Shown: piece after piece, positions 27,087 to 34,406 of the stretch | How the letters are laid out: every line of letters starts with the position of its first letter | How positions within the stretch are numbered: the first letter of the stretch is position 1 | Source: Acidimicrobiia bacterium | Lineage (GTDB): Bacteria > Actinomycetota > Acidimicrobiia > ATN3 > PSLF01 | Assembly: GCA_040289475.1 (NCBI GenBank) | Contig: PSLF01000016.1 | Location: 1-34,406, forward strand | DNA length: 34,406 nucleotides | Direction of reading: 5' to 3' | Position numbers and translations under genes: made by a program | Notes under the pieces: model-generated | What the model was told of the DNA's origin: nothing | Seen by the model: the letters and a program-made list of their open reading frames with translations, nothing else | The model's database searches: none

Positions 27087-28568
27087 ATGCCAAACTTTGA
27101 TTATCACGCACTTGCTCCCGAATCGATCCTAACAGGAATAGCACTTATCGTTCTTCTCGTAGATCTTTTTCTACCGAGGCAATGGAAGTGGCTAACCGCT
27201 ACGCTTGCCGGTGCTGGGGTTCTAGCTGCGCTAGTCCCTGTTCTAACTCTGTGGGTGACACCAGGCCCGAGGGAACTCTTTGGGGGCAGCTTTGTTGTCG
27301 ATCGCTTTTCCCTTGTTTTGAAAGCACTGTTTTTGGGTTCTTCTTTTATTACATTGCTTCTTGCCTTCCGTTACATAGAAGATGGATCTTACAAAGAAGG
27401 CGAGTTTTATTTTCTGCTCCTCTCCTCGGTCCTAGGAATGCTCGTCATTTCTTCGGCACGGGATCTTATTACTTTGTTTATCGCTATTGAGCTAGTTTCT
27501 TCTCCTACTTACTTGCTAGCTGGATGGAGAAAAACGGACCCTAATTCCATTGAGGGCGCGCTTAAATACTTCTTGATCGGTGTTCTGTCGATAGCGGTTT
27601 CACTGTATGGGATGTCTTTGATTTTCGGCATTACCGGCGGTAGTCTTCGGTTTCAGACGATTTCTTCGTTCTTTGCTTCCGGGCCCCCCCACGACGTCGC
27701 AGTACTCGGCGCAGTCGCCGTAGTATTGGTACTGGTAGGGTTCGCATTCAAAATCTCCGCCGTGCCATTTCACTTCTGGGCTCCAGATGCTTATCAGGGG
27801 GCCCCAACCCCGGTGACGGCCTTTTTGTCCGTCGCATCAAAAGCCGCGGGATTTGTCGGAATCTACTCGCTGATCCTGGTGGCGTTCCCGGCTCAAGTCA
27901 ATGTGTGGCGGCCTGTAATATATGGACTTGCAGTTGCCACGATGACCGTCGGCAATTTGATCGCTCTCCGACAAACCAATGTTGTTAGGCTTTTGGCTTA
28001 TTCATCTATTGCTCACGCCGGATACATCCTCGCTCCACTTGCAGCTATAGGCTCCGACGGACGTATCTCGGGCTCGTCCCTCTCTGCCTCCATTAGCTAT
28101 CTCTTCGTGTACGCCGTTATGAACCTCGGTGCCTTCGGAGCCGTCATAGCAATCGCTCAAACAACTAAATCCGCCGAAGTATCGACGTGGACGGGGTTAG
28201 TGAAACGAGCACCCTGGCTCACGCTTACCACCGTATTCTTTTTGTTTTCCCTTGCAGGGGTCCCCCCAGCGGCCGGGATCTGGGCCAAGTTCCTTGTATT
28301 TAGGGCAATAGTGAAAGCGGGGGGAGGTACAAACCTTGCCCTTGCTGCTATCGTAGCGCTCAATTCAGTGATCGCGGTGTTCTACTACGCCAATGTTGCT
28401 AAAAAAATGATTTTCGATTCCGCTTCTAGCGAGCTTGATGCGACCGAAAATGTTCCCGTTCCGTCCACCGTGGCGTCTGCATTGGGGATTCTGGCAGGTA
28501 TCACTTTGCTATGGTTCATCCTTCCAAATTTCGTGTTTCACCTCGGTGCGACAGGGGTGTTTCAATAG
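27087..28568 (+). CDS. nuoN: NADH-quinone oxidoreductase subunit N
   Basis: Third antiporter-like subunit, 493 residues. I-E-L-V-S-S-P-T-Y-L-L-A-G carries the conserved Glu of helix 5, and V-P-F-H-F-W-A-P-D-A-Y-Q-G-A-P-T-P-V is the NuoN form of the helix-7 signature. The ATG at 27087 has AAAGG at the right distance and gives the usual N-terminus; the open frame extends back to 26958 inside nuoM but that part is not NuoN-like. Last complex I subunit gene of the cluster; its final 58 bases overlap the methyltransferase gene. Confidence 0.95.
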   Translation: MPNFDYHALAPESILTGIALIVLLVDLFLPRQWKWLTATLAGAGVLAALVPVLTLWVTPGPRELFGGSFVVDRFSLVLKALFLGSSFITLLLAFRYIEDGSYKEGEFYFLLLSSVLGMLVISSARDLITLFIAIELVSSPTYLLAGWRKTDPNSIEGALKYFLIGVLSIAVSLYGMSLIFGITGGSLRFQTISSFFASGPPHDVAVLGAVAVVLVLVGFAFKISAVPFHFWAPDAYQGAPTPVTAFLSVASKAAGFVGIYSLILVAFPAQVNVWRPVIYGLAVATMTVGNLIALRQTNVVRLLAYSSIAHAGYILAPLAAIGSDGRISGSSLSASISYLFVYAVMNLGAFGAVIAIAQTTKSAEVSTWTGLVKRAPWLTLTTVFFLFSLAGVPPAAGIWAKFLVFRAIVKAGGGTNLALAAIVALNSVIAVFYYANVAKKMIFDSASSELDATENVPVPSTVASALGILAGITLLWFILPNFVFHLGATGVFQ

Positions 28569-29911
28569 GGCCACTCCTCTCTCGTATACGCACAGAGATA
28601 GAGGAGCATGGGCCGATCACTTTCGCTCGTTACATGCAGTTGGCTCTTTATGACTCCACATACGGCTTTTACGCAAAAAGTAATCACCGGGGCTCGAGAG
28701 TTGATTTTGTTACATCTCCGGAGATATCTCCACTTTTCGGCTACTTCATAGCAGCACATGCCCTTCAGGCTTGCAATGATGCGCTGAATTTATCTGGATC
28801 GAAGCCGTTTCTGCAAATTGTTGAGTTTGGCGGCGCCAGAGGAACTCTTGTCTCCCAAATCGCGTCATTTTTTGGCTTCGCACCACCAAAAACCGAATCG
28901 TTTCCAAGAGTCGACGTAGCCGCCAGGCTTGTCCAAGAACTTCGCGTGGCTATGGGCGTAGATGTCACTACAGATTTCGAGGTCTCGGCCGTTTACTACT
29001 GTGTAGTCGATCCAGGATTAAAAACGGAGAGCACCGCAGAGGACATGTTTGCATTGGATTGGATCCCAATTCCTGGTATACCTCCGTTGGCTTCTTCTGT
29101 ACACGTAGAATTTTATAGCACTCCAGATTATGCTTTGAAAAAGACAATGCCACATCGGGAAGTATCTTCGTACAAACTGGTGTTGGCCAACGAAGTATTC
29201 GATAATCTTCCCTCGCATCTGTACGTCAAAGATGGTATCGAAGTCCGCGAGCTGTTAGTCAACATCTACCACGATCGCTTAGTTCTTTATGCACCGCGAA
29301 ATTCGCTTCTGGATATCCCTGAATATCTTATGGATGAGGTCGCGTGGCGCCCATTATCGGATCTTCCAGCAGGGCTAGCACAGGCAATTCATCCAGATAC
29401 AGCTTGTTCTTTGACCGAAAAAGCTGCTATAGCAGTTGTTTCTCCAAACCAAGAACGGCTAGCAGCCCTGATGTGCGAGATGGCTACATCGGGGAGTGCT
29501 GGGGGTGTTCTCATATTCGATCTCTCCAAAAACCCTTACGAATCCCCTGTCATCGCATACTCTCGGCACCAACAGTTGCTAGACCCGTTTACCTCCCCTG
29601 GGGAAATCGACATTATGGTCCCAGTTCAGTGGAAGCGTGTTTTAGAGCAGATTGAGCGGCGTGGACTAAAGTCATCTCCCCTGAGAAAACAAGGCGAGTG
29701 GTTAGAAAAGCGGGGGTTGGGCAAAGTCTTGAAGATCCTTGCTGCAGCGTGCTCCTTTTGGGATCCGTCTGTTGCGAGCCCCTTGGATGAACTTCAAGCA
29801 CGCTCGCTTTTGGTGTCGGCTCATGCTTTATCCGATCCCACGGGACTAGGGAGCTTCACCGTCTTAGAAGCGAGTAAAAATGTCGATCCCCTCGCGGCGT
29901 CCTCAAGATAG
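28511..29911 (+). CDS. MidA/NDUFAF7-type SAM-dependent methyltransferase (DUF185 family)
   Basis: A 466-residue protein of the class I methyltransferase family that includes human NDUFAF7 and Dictyostelium MidA, which methylate an arginine of the NuoD homologue during complex I assembly. The N-terminal family block is clear: Y-M-Q-L-A-L-Y-D-S-T-Y-G-F-Y (41-54) and D-F-V-T-S-P-E-I-S-P-L-F-G (65-77). SAM motif I reads E-F-G-G-A-R-G-T-L (105-113), whereas E-I-G-P-G-R-G-T-L is usual, so one glycine is alanine. A-N-E-V-F-D-N-L-P (226-234) is the second hallmark, separated from motif I by about 110 residues, more than in typical members. No alternative start codon lies before the conserved block, so the ATG inside nuoN is used. 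The 58-base overlap ties its expression to nuoN. Confidence 0.85.
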   Translation: MVHPSKFRVSPRCDRGVSIGPLLSRIRTEIEEHGPITFARYMQLALYDSTYGFYAKSNHRGSRVDFVTSPEISPLFGYFIAAHALQACNDALNLSGSKPFLQIVEFGGARGTLVSQIASFFGFAPPKTESFPRVDVAARLVQELRVAMGVDVTTDFEVSAVYYCVVDPGLKTESTAEDMFALDWIPIPGIPPLASSVHVEFYSTPDYALKKTMPHREVSSYKLVLANEVFDNLPSHLYVKDGIEVRELLVNIYHDRLVLYAPRNSLLDIPEYLMDEVAWRPLSDLPAGLAQAIHPDTACSLTEKAAIAVVSPNQERLAALMCEMATSGSAGGVLIFDLSKNPYESPVIAYSRHQQLLDPFTSPGEIDIMVPVQWKRVLEQIERRGLKSSPLRKQGEWLEKRGLGKVLKILAAACSFWDPSVASPLDELQARSLLVSAHALSDPTGLGSFTVLEASKNVDPLAASSR

Positions 29912-30078
29912 CTTGGCGAGCTCATTCGGACGTCGCTGTTGCGACTACAACGCTGGAAAACTCGGCAGCCTGAAGGACAACTGCTGCTCTGTTACTGCTT
30001 GCTTTGCTTTTATTCCAAAAGCTGACCTCTGCTACTATTTATCGGCACTGCCTTTGTAGCAGAGATCTAACTCAGCCA

Positions 30079-31290
30079 ATGAACTCATCAATCCTAACAC
30101 CGACACGCTCCAACAAGTCCTCGTTGTTGCTGTGTACAGCAGCGTCATTGGCTTCGATCTTGCTTTTCGTTCAATTCGCTTCAGTTTCTTCGCCAGGTTT
30201 AGCTCAGACCAATGCCAATCGTATAAAAGACCTCAAAAGACAGATCGATGAGGCATCCCAAAAAGCCCAAGCAGAGCTGGACGCAGTAGCGGCATCCGAC
30301 CAGCGTCTCAACGAAGTAAACCAGCTAATTGCAGCCCTCGAAGTTCAAGTGCGAGATGCTCGCCTGCGTGTTGCTGAGGCACAAGAGGTGCTGAATGTCG
30401 CTGTGCTCAACCTCCATCGAGCCGAAGTCAGGCTTGGTGAAGCACAAGTAAGGTTCGCAGGGGCCAAGGAAGTACTTAGGAGACGTGTCGTCGAGCTTTA
30501 CAAGTACGGGCGCCTCGACCAAGCCGAGGCAATCCTGGACGCCTCGAGTTTTGAAGACGCCGTCTTGCAAAACAAATACAACGAGTCGGTCAGACAGCGA
30601 AACGATGCCGATGCACGAGCTATTGCTTCCGCAGTCCAAGACCTCGAAGAGACTAGAGCCGAACTGGACAAGGCCCGTCAAGAGGCAGAGGCGCGCAGGG
30701 ATCAGCTCCGAGTCGAGCAATCGAGACTCGAGGATGCACTTCAAGAGCAGCAACAACTTCAGCTCGCTCTACAGCGAGAGATCGAAACCCATCAAAAGAT
30801 TCTTGCAGGAATAGAAGCCGACAAAGCCAAGCTAGAGCGAGCCCTTGATGAGCTGGAAAATCAAAGTCGACGTGTCGCGGGTCTCGTCCTCTCTAGAGGA
30901 AGCGGTAGCGGTAAGCTTATCTGGCCAGCTACCGGACCTGTAGTAAGTGGTTTCGGAATGCGCGTCCATCCGGTTTTGGGGTATGCCCGCATGCACACCG
31001 GCGTCGACATCGGAGCCCCGATGGGGGCTCCGGTCTCGTCTGCTGCGTCAGGTATCGTTGCTTATGCGGGCTGGTCTGGCGGGTACGGAAATCTCATCGT
31101 TGTGGACCACGGCGACGGATTAGCTACTGCATACGCCCACTTATCCAGCATAGAGGTATCGCAGGGGCAATCGGTCTCGCAAGGACAAGAGATCGGAAAA
31201 GTGGGATCTACTGGCTTATCGACGGGCCCTCATCTCCACTTCGAGGTCCGTGTCAACGGGCAACCAGTAGATCCGATGCAGTACTTCTGA
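30079..31290 (+). CDS. Secreted M23-family peptidoglycan endopeptidase with coiled coil (EnvC/RipC-like)
   Basis: A cell-wall hydrolase or hydrolase activator of 403 residues. An N-terminal signal peptide with a hydrophobic run ends near S-P-G-L-A (about 43). Residues 50-280 are a long Ala/Glu/Arg/Gln-rich coiled coil. The C-terminal lysostaphin-type domain keeps its zinc ligands His306 and Asp310 (H-T-G-V-D) and His387 (H-L-H), and the catalytic His354 and His385, so it should be active rather than a degenerate activator. It starts at the ATG at 30079, directly before the signal peptide; the frame is open from 30004 but adds a stretch unlike a leader. Expected role: septal or side-wall peptidoglycan cleavage in cell division. 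No strong Shine-Dalgarno sequence. Confidence 0.9.
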   Translation: MNSSILTPTRSNKSSLLLCTAASLASILLFVQFASVSSPGLAQTNANRIKDLKRQIDEASQKAQAELDAVAASDQRLNEVNQLIAALEVQVRDARLRVAEAQEVLNVAVLNLHRAEVRLGEAQVRFAGAKEVLRRRVVELYKYGRLDQAEAILDASSFEDAVLQNKYNESVRQRNDADARAIASAVQDLEETRAELDKARQEAEARRDQLRVEQSRLEDALQEQQQLQLALQREIETHQKILAGIEADKAKLERALDELENQSRRVAGLVLSRGSGSGKLIWPATGPVVSGFGMRVHPVLGYARMHTGVDIGAPMGAPVSSAASGIVAYAGWSGGYGNLIVVDHGDGLATAYAHLSSIEVSQGQSVSQGQEIGKVGSTGLSTGPHLHFEVRVNGQPVDPMQYF

Positions 31291-31448
31291 AACAAAAATT
31301 GCCTCCGCGCCAGCGCTAGCATCGACGCTCGCCGAGCCTTGACGAAAGGCATCGAATGTCTTGGCCGGTTATCGGAACAGTGAGCGAGGCGCGCAATCGA
31401 TCTCGATAACTCACAACAAGAAAAAAAACAGGATAGAAAGGAAATTGC

Positions 31449-32228
31449 ATGAAGGCGGAGAATCATACAGCGGTTGTGACCGGGGGCGCATCAGGCTTGG
31501 GCGAGGCTACTGTCCGAAAGCTCGTAGTGGCAGGGGCCAAGGTCGCAATCCTAGACAGAGATAGGACCAAGGGCGAGACGCTAGCCAATGAGCTTGCGCC
31601 TTCGACCGTGTTCTGTGAATGCGACGTCACCGACGAGCAGTCGGTAGTGACGGCGCTGGATCGTGCTGGAATCCTGGGCCCCGTCCGTATTGCAGTCAAC
31701 TGCGCAGGGGTCGGATGGGCTCAAAGAGTCGTGGACAAGACGGGCAATCCACACTCCTTGGACGCCTTTCGAAAAGTTGTAGAAATCAACCTAGTGGGAA
31801 CCTTCAACGTCTTGCGTCTAGCGGCATCAGCAATGGCACGGCTAGATCCTGTCGACTCCGAAAACGCGGGTGAGCGGGGAGTGATCGTCAACACGGCCTC
31901 CGTTGCGGCATACGAAGGGCAGATTGGCCAGATCGCATATGCGGCGTCGAAAGGTGGGGTTGTGTCTTTGACGCTACCAGCCGCCAGGGACTTGGCGTCG
32001 TTGGGAATCAGAGTAGTCACAATAGCTCCGGGCACTTTCGACACTCCTATGCTGGCCCTTCTTCCCCAGCATGCCAGAGACGCTCTAGTAGCTCACATTC
32101 CCTTCCCTAAACGCCTCGGGAGTCCGGTAGAGTTCGCCGAGCTGGTAGCGCACATAGTAGAAAATCCCTACCTGAACGGAGAGACCATCCGCCTCGATGG
32201 AGCCTTGCGAATGCCTCCGAAGAACTGA
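31449..32228 (+). CDS. Short-chain dehydrogenase, 3-hydroxyacyl-CoA dehydrogenase type II (HSD10)-like
   Basis: A 259-residue NAD(P)-dependent oxidoreductase with a Rossmann fold. T-G-G-A-S-G-L-G (11-18) is the cofactor loop, and Asp36 after the second strand favours NAD. N-C-A-G (84-87) replaces the common N-N-A-G. Ser151, Tyr164 and Lys168 (Y-A-A-S-K) form the catalytic triad. The overall sequence pattern, including the P-F-P-K-R-L-G-S-P segment near the C-terminus, resembles HSD10-type 3-hydroxy-2-methylbutyryl-CoA/3-hydroxyacyl-CoA dehydrogenases of fatty acid and isoleucine breakdown. AAAGGA lies six bases before the ATG. Possibly linked in pathway to the acyl-CoA dehydrogenase near 5-6 kb. 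Confidence 0.88.
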   Translation: MKAENHTAVVTGGASGLGEATVRKLVVAGAKVAILDRDRTKGETLANELAPSTVFCECDVTDEQSVVTALDRAGILGPVRIAVNCAGVGWAQRVVDKTGNPHSLDAFRKVVEINLVGTFNVLRLAASAMARLDPVDSENAGERGVIVNTASVAAYEGQIGQIAYAASKGGVVSLTLPAARDLASLGIRVVTIAPGTFDTPMLALLPQHARDALVAHIPFPKRLGSPVEFAELVAHIVENPYLNGETIRLDGALRMPPKN

Positions 32229-32298
32229 TTGCTAGGACGCCAAGGGATCTGGCTCTCCAACCAAACGGGGAACACGATTTAGCAAGAGGCAGTCTAAC

Positions 32299-33003
32299 TT
32301 ATCCGACCTCTTCTAAAATCTGCTCCAGCGGCTTTCTGATCCCAACGACAAACGGTGTGTCAAGCTTGGTAAAGCGCCTTGCTTCTGCGTCACGAAGGCG
32401 CCTGATGCAATCGACGATTTTGATAAGGTCGTCCGACTCGAAAGCCAGTATCCACTCCCAGTCACCAAGTCCGAATCCAGAAGTTGTATTGGTCAGTACC
32501 TCAGGAAACTCGCGCCCCATCTGCCCGTGCTCCCTCAACAACTCCGCACGCCGTGCCGAGTCCATGAGATACCATTCTGCAGTCCTCACGAACGGGTACA
32601 CACATATATAACGGCGAGGCGGTTCACCCTTTGCAAAAGCCGGCATGTGATCAGGGTTGAACTCGGGAGGTCTGACCACGCCCAAAAAGATGTGAGATGG
32701 CTCTAGGGCTGCTCCAGTAAACGTCTTGCGAAGCGACACGTAGGTGCTTTGAAGAGCCTCGACACTGCGAGATGTCATCCACAATAAAAGGTCTACATCG
32801 GGTCTGAAGCCTTCGCAGTTGTACGAGCCCCGGAGCTCTACGCTGCCGTCACTCTTCGCCAACACTTCCGGGAGCACGGTACCTAGATCCCCGCTTGCGA
32901 CGGGCGGTAGCGAACCTTCGCCAACCCATAAAGCTTCATTTCTTCTCGGGATAGACACCCTGCGGAAGGCTACATAGTGTGCAAAAAGCGCCTCATCACT
33001 CAT
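32299..33003 (-). CDS. hemQ: HemQ coproheme decarboxylase (chlorite dismutase-like family)
   Basis: The last enzyme of the coproporphyrin-dependent heme pathway, converting coproheme III to heme b with peroxide. The 234-residue product has the family's C-terminal core: Y-P-F-V-R-T-A-E-W-Y (136-145) with the tyrosine expected at the reacting propionate, E-H-G-Q-M-G-R (158-164) whose His159 is the likely proximal heme ligand, and S-G-F-G-L-G-D-W-E-W (175-184). The E-H-G-x-x-G-R form and the pathway itself are typical of Actinobacteria and Firmicutes. True chlorite dismutases keep a distal arginine in a different setting, so HemQ is the better call. Divergent from the YajQ gene; no other heme genes are in the window. 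Confidence 0.9.
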   Translation of the reverse strand: MSDEALFAHYVAFRRVSIPRRNEALWVGEGSLPPVASGDLGTVLPEVLAKSDGSVELRGSYNCEGFRPDVDLLLWMTSRSVEALQSTYVSLRKTFTGAALEPSHIFLGVVRPPEFNPDHMPAFAKGEPPRRYICVYPFVRTAEWYLMDSARRAELLREHGQMGREFPEVLTNTTSGFGLGDWEWILAFESDDLIKIVDCIRRLRDAEARRFTKLDTPFVVGIRKPLEQILEEVG

Positions 33004-33164
33004 ATTTAGATCATATCGGAATCGCCGGTAATCGGACGAAAAATCGGCAAACCGAATTCCTCATCCGGCAGATCTCTGAGATTTTTATTTACGCTAACAT
33101 CCCAATAGTGGTGTCCGATGAGAACCGATCGGGTTGCATCTAGTGCCGCAAAATGGAGGAGAGT

Positions 33165-33656
33165 ATGCCAGACCCTAGCTTCAATGTCGTGTCGGAAGTC
33201 GATCTGCAGGAAGTCAAAAATGCCGTCCACCAAGCGACAAAAGAAATCGCTACTCGATTTGACTTCAAAGGCACAGGAACCGAGATCGTATTAATCGCGC
33301 CAGACCTCTTAGAAATCCGTTCGGAAACCGAGCAACGGTTACGTGCAGCAGTCGAAGTCTTAGAAGAGAAACTCGTAAGGAGAAAAGTATCCCTCAAGGC
33401 ATTGGAGCGAGGGCGCATTGAGGAAGCGGCCCGGTCCACTTACAAACAACAAATTCGCATAGTACACGGGATATCCAAAGAAAAAGCAAAAGAAATAATC
33501 AAAGCTGTAAAAGATATGCGTCTAAAAGTACAAGCAAGCGCACACGGGAATGTCGTAAGAGTTACTGGCAAGAAAAAGGACGATCTTCAACGGGTAATAC
33601 AGCATCTCAAAACAGCCGACTTCGGAGTTCCATTGCAGTTTACAAATTACAGGTGA
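33165..33656 (+). CDS. YajQ-family nucleotide-binding protein
   Basis: A 163-residue cytoplasmic protein of the UPF0234/YajQ family, made of two small alpha-beta domains; members bind nucleic acids or cyclic di-GMP. F-N-V-V-S-E-V-D near the start, T-R-F-D-F-K-G in the first domain, and V-R-V-T-G-K-K-K-D-D-L-Q and F-G-V-P-L-Q-F-T-N-Y-R at the end are the conserved blocks. The ATG at 33165 is chosen since GGAGGA lies four to nine bases before it; an in-frame ATG at 33153 overlaps that Shine-Dalgarno sequence. It is transcribed away from hemQ. Molecular role in this organism unknown. Confidence 0.92.
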   Translation: MPDPSFNVVSEVDLQEVKNAVHQATKEIATRFDFKGTGTEIVLIAPDLLEIRSETEQRLRAAVEVLEEKLVRRKVSLKALERGRIEEAARSTYKQQIRIVHGISKEKAKEIIKAVKDMRLKVQASAHGNVVRVTGKKKDDLQRVIQHLKTADFGVPLQFTNYR

Positions 33657-33946
33657 GTTTCCAGGCTCGCTCCATACGTAAATACAGTCGATGGCTACCT
33701 CGCCGCCGCAGTCGACCATAGAAGATAGATTTCAGGCAAAACCAGCTGGTGCTCTCCGGGGGAGGTTTTGGGATCGTAGAAATTCCATAGCAGGAGCGTT
33801 TCGAAAACTCCTCGGCCACTGTGAAGTATTGACTCGTATTCTTTCGTCCGTGCCCGTCGAGACGCGACAAGCTCCAGGCTTAGCGTTGCCCGGCGAGCCC
33901 CATGGTCTCCAAACAATCAAGGCGAACCATGTAATTTCCCTTTTAC
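33657..33946. other. Gap between the YajQ gene and tRNA-Tyr
   Basis: These 290 bases hold no convincing gene. A plus frame at 33691-33984 runs into the tRNA and has no ribosome binding site or family features. The tRNA promoter should be here, but no clear -35/-10 pair was found. Confidence 0.5.
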
Positions 33947-34029
33947 GGGGGGATGCCCGAGTGGACAAAGGGAGCAGGCTGTAAACCTGCCGGCGTATGC
34001 CTTCGGGGGTTCGAATCCTCCTCCCCCCA
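33947..34029 (+). tRNA. tRNA-Tyr (anticodon GTA)
   Basis: The cloverleaf folds completely. The acceptor stem is GGGGGGA (33947-33953) with TCCCCCC (34022-34028) and discriminator A34029. The D stem is CCC/GGG, the anticodon stem GCAGG/CCTGC with loop CTGTAAA, placing anticodon GTA at 33981-33983. The T arm is GGGGG-TTCGAAT-CCTCC. A long variable arm of about 14 bases makes it a class II tRNA, as expected for bacterial tRNA-Tyr. The CCA end is not encoded. Confidence 0.97.
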
Positions 34030-34058
34030 CGTAGGTAGCTCCAGAGCGAACTAGATGG

Positions 34059-34093
34059 CTCGGGGGTGGCCGATGACTAGCCCGGCCCCAGAG
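34059..34093. terminator. Stem-loop downstream of tRNA-Tyr, possible terminator
   Basis: CTCGGGG (34059-34065) can pair with CCCC and GAG (34086-34093, one bulged A), and GGC/GCC inside it extends the structure. It begins 30 bases after the tRNA. There is no T run, so termination is uncertain. Confidence 0.25.
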
Positions 34094-34155
34094 TAGATTG
34101 TACCCGGACAAACACATCCTGGACTCCTGAGGGATGACTTCAGGTAAAAACTAGA

Positions 34156-34186
34156 GGGGAACCACCCTAGAGAAAGGAGGTTCCCC
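34156..34186 (+). promoter_or_regulatory. Hairpin that hides the transposase ribosome binding site
   Basis: GGGGAACCACC (34156-34166) pairs with GGAGGTTCCCC (34176-34186): ten pairs around one A-A mismatch, closing a 9-base loop. The GGAGG Shine-Dalgarno sequence (34176-34180) lies wholly in the stem. Several IS elements use such hairpins to stop translation from transcripts that enter from outside; a similar role here is inference. Confidence 0.55.
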
Positions 34187-34189
34187 AAG

Positions 34190-34406
34190 GTGAAGATTAC
34201 CACAGTTGGCAAGGTGGTCTTCAGAGCAGCTAAACAGGCCCAGCACCTCCAGGAAGCCGGTAGCAACAACCCAGAGGTGGCTGAACGGCTCAAAAAGATC
34301 CGGCTGGTAGAGACCCTTCGGAAGGCAAAAAGGGACTGGAAAGAGATCAAGGAGCTGGTAGGTATCTCCCGCAGCACCTACTACGAATGGAAGAAAAGGC
34401 TAGAGA
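34190..34406 (+). CDS. Helix-turn-helix N-terminus of a transposase, partial
   Basis: A GTG start nine bases after AAAGGAGG opens 72 codons to the window edge. The visible part is strongly basic and alpha-helical. W-K-E-I-K-E-L-V-G-I-S-R-S-T-Y-Y-E-W (about 54-71) is a classic helix-turn-helix of the kind at the N-terminus of IS3/IS481-type and other DDE transposases. The DDE catalytic domain would lie beyond the window, so activity and family cannot be settled. Placement just after a tRNA gene and the regulatory hairpin at its start support a mobile element. Confidence 0.6.
   Translation, partial: MKITTVGKVVFRAAKQAQHLQEAGSNNPEVAERLKKIRLVETLRKAKRDWKEIKELVGISRSTYYEWKKRLE

Larger units (their letters stand above)
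34099..34406 (+). mobile_element. Left part of an insertion sequence (IS3/IS481-like), cut by the window end
   Basis: A transposase-type helix-turn-helix frame starts at 34190 and continues past the edge. The TGTACCCGG at 34099 begins like many IS terminal inverted repeats and is taken as a provisional left end; the right end, which would prove it, lies outside the window. The element sits about 70 bases beyond tRNA-Tyr. Confidence 0.4.

Noticed and set aside
29932-29945. GTCGC-TGTT-GCGAC hairpin after the methyltransferase gene as the nuo terminator
   Set aside because: The stem is only five pairs and no T run follows, so it is too weak to call.
33691-33984. 97-codon plus-strand frame before tRNA-Tyr
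   Set aside because: It runs into the tRNA, lacks a Shine-Dalgarno sequence and resembles no family.

Overview
The window is bacterial chromosome of moderate GC content. Genes are densely packed, often overlap by 4 bases, and many start at GTG or TTG. The HemQ-type chlorite-dismutase-fold protein with actinobacterial-style motifs, the DUF3105 protein, the PIG-L deacetylase and the acyl-CoA dehydrogenase/AGPS-like oxidase pair suggest a member of the Actinomycetota, perhaps a deep lineage such as Acidimicrobiia. That placement is inference; there is no rRNA gene to anchor it.

Layout. (1) 1-963, minus: a secreted YVTN beta-propeller protein built of near-identical 126-bp repeats, cut by the window edge and preceded by a leader able to fold onto its ribosome binding site. 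(2) 1261-6232, minus: two MFS transporters, a hormone-sensitive-lipase-type esterase and an acyl-CoA dehydrogenase; an AGPS-like FAD oxidase diverges from them (6471-8129, plus). (3) 8133-15319, minus: an AddB-AddA helicase-nuclease pair for double-strand-break repair, joined by an ATGA overlap. (4) 15441-17913: PIG-L deacetylase (plus), DUF3105 membrane protein and patatin-like phospholipase (both minus). (5) 18261-29911, plus: respiratory complex I genes nuoA, B, C, D, H, I, J, K, L, M, N, without nuoE, F or G, followed by an overlapping MidA/NDUFAF7-type methyltransferase gene. (6) 30079-33656: M23 peptidase with a coiled coil, a short-chain dehydrogenase, hemQ (minus) and a YajQ-family protein. 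(7) 33947-34029: tRNA-Tyr, then the start of an insertion sequence whose transposase start is buried in a hairpin.

The complex I cluster is the functional centre. It encodes the whole membrane arm (A, H, J, K, L, M, N) and the quinone-reducing connecting module (B, C, D, I) but not the NADH-oxidising module, so either nuoEFG lie elsewhere or another donor feeds it. The methyltransferase at its 3' end belongs to the family whose mitochondrial member methylates the NuoD homologue during complex I assembly. NuoC carries an unusual acidic, serine-rich insert of about 80 residues, and NuoL has a duplicated 27-residue segment near its C-terminus.
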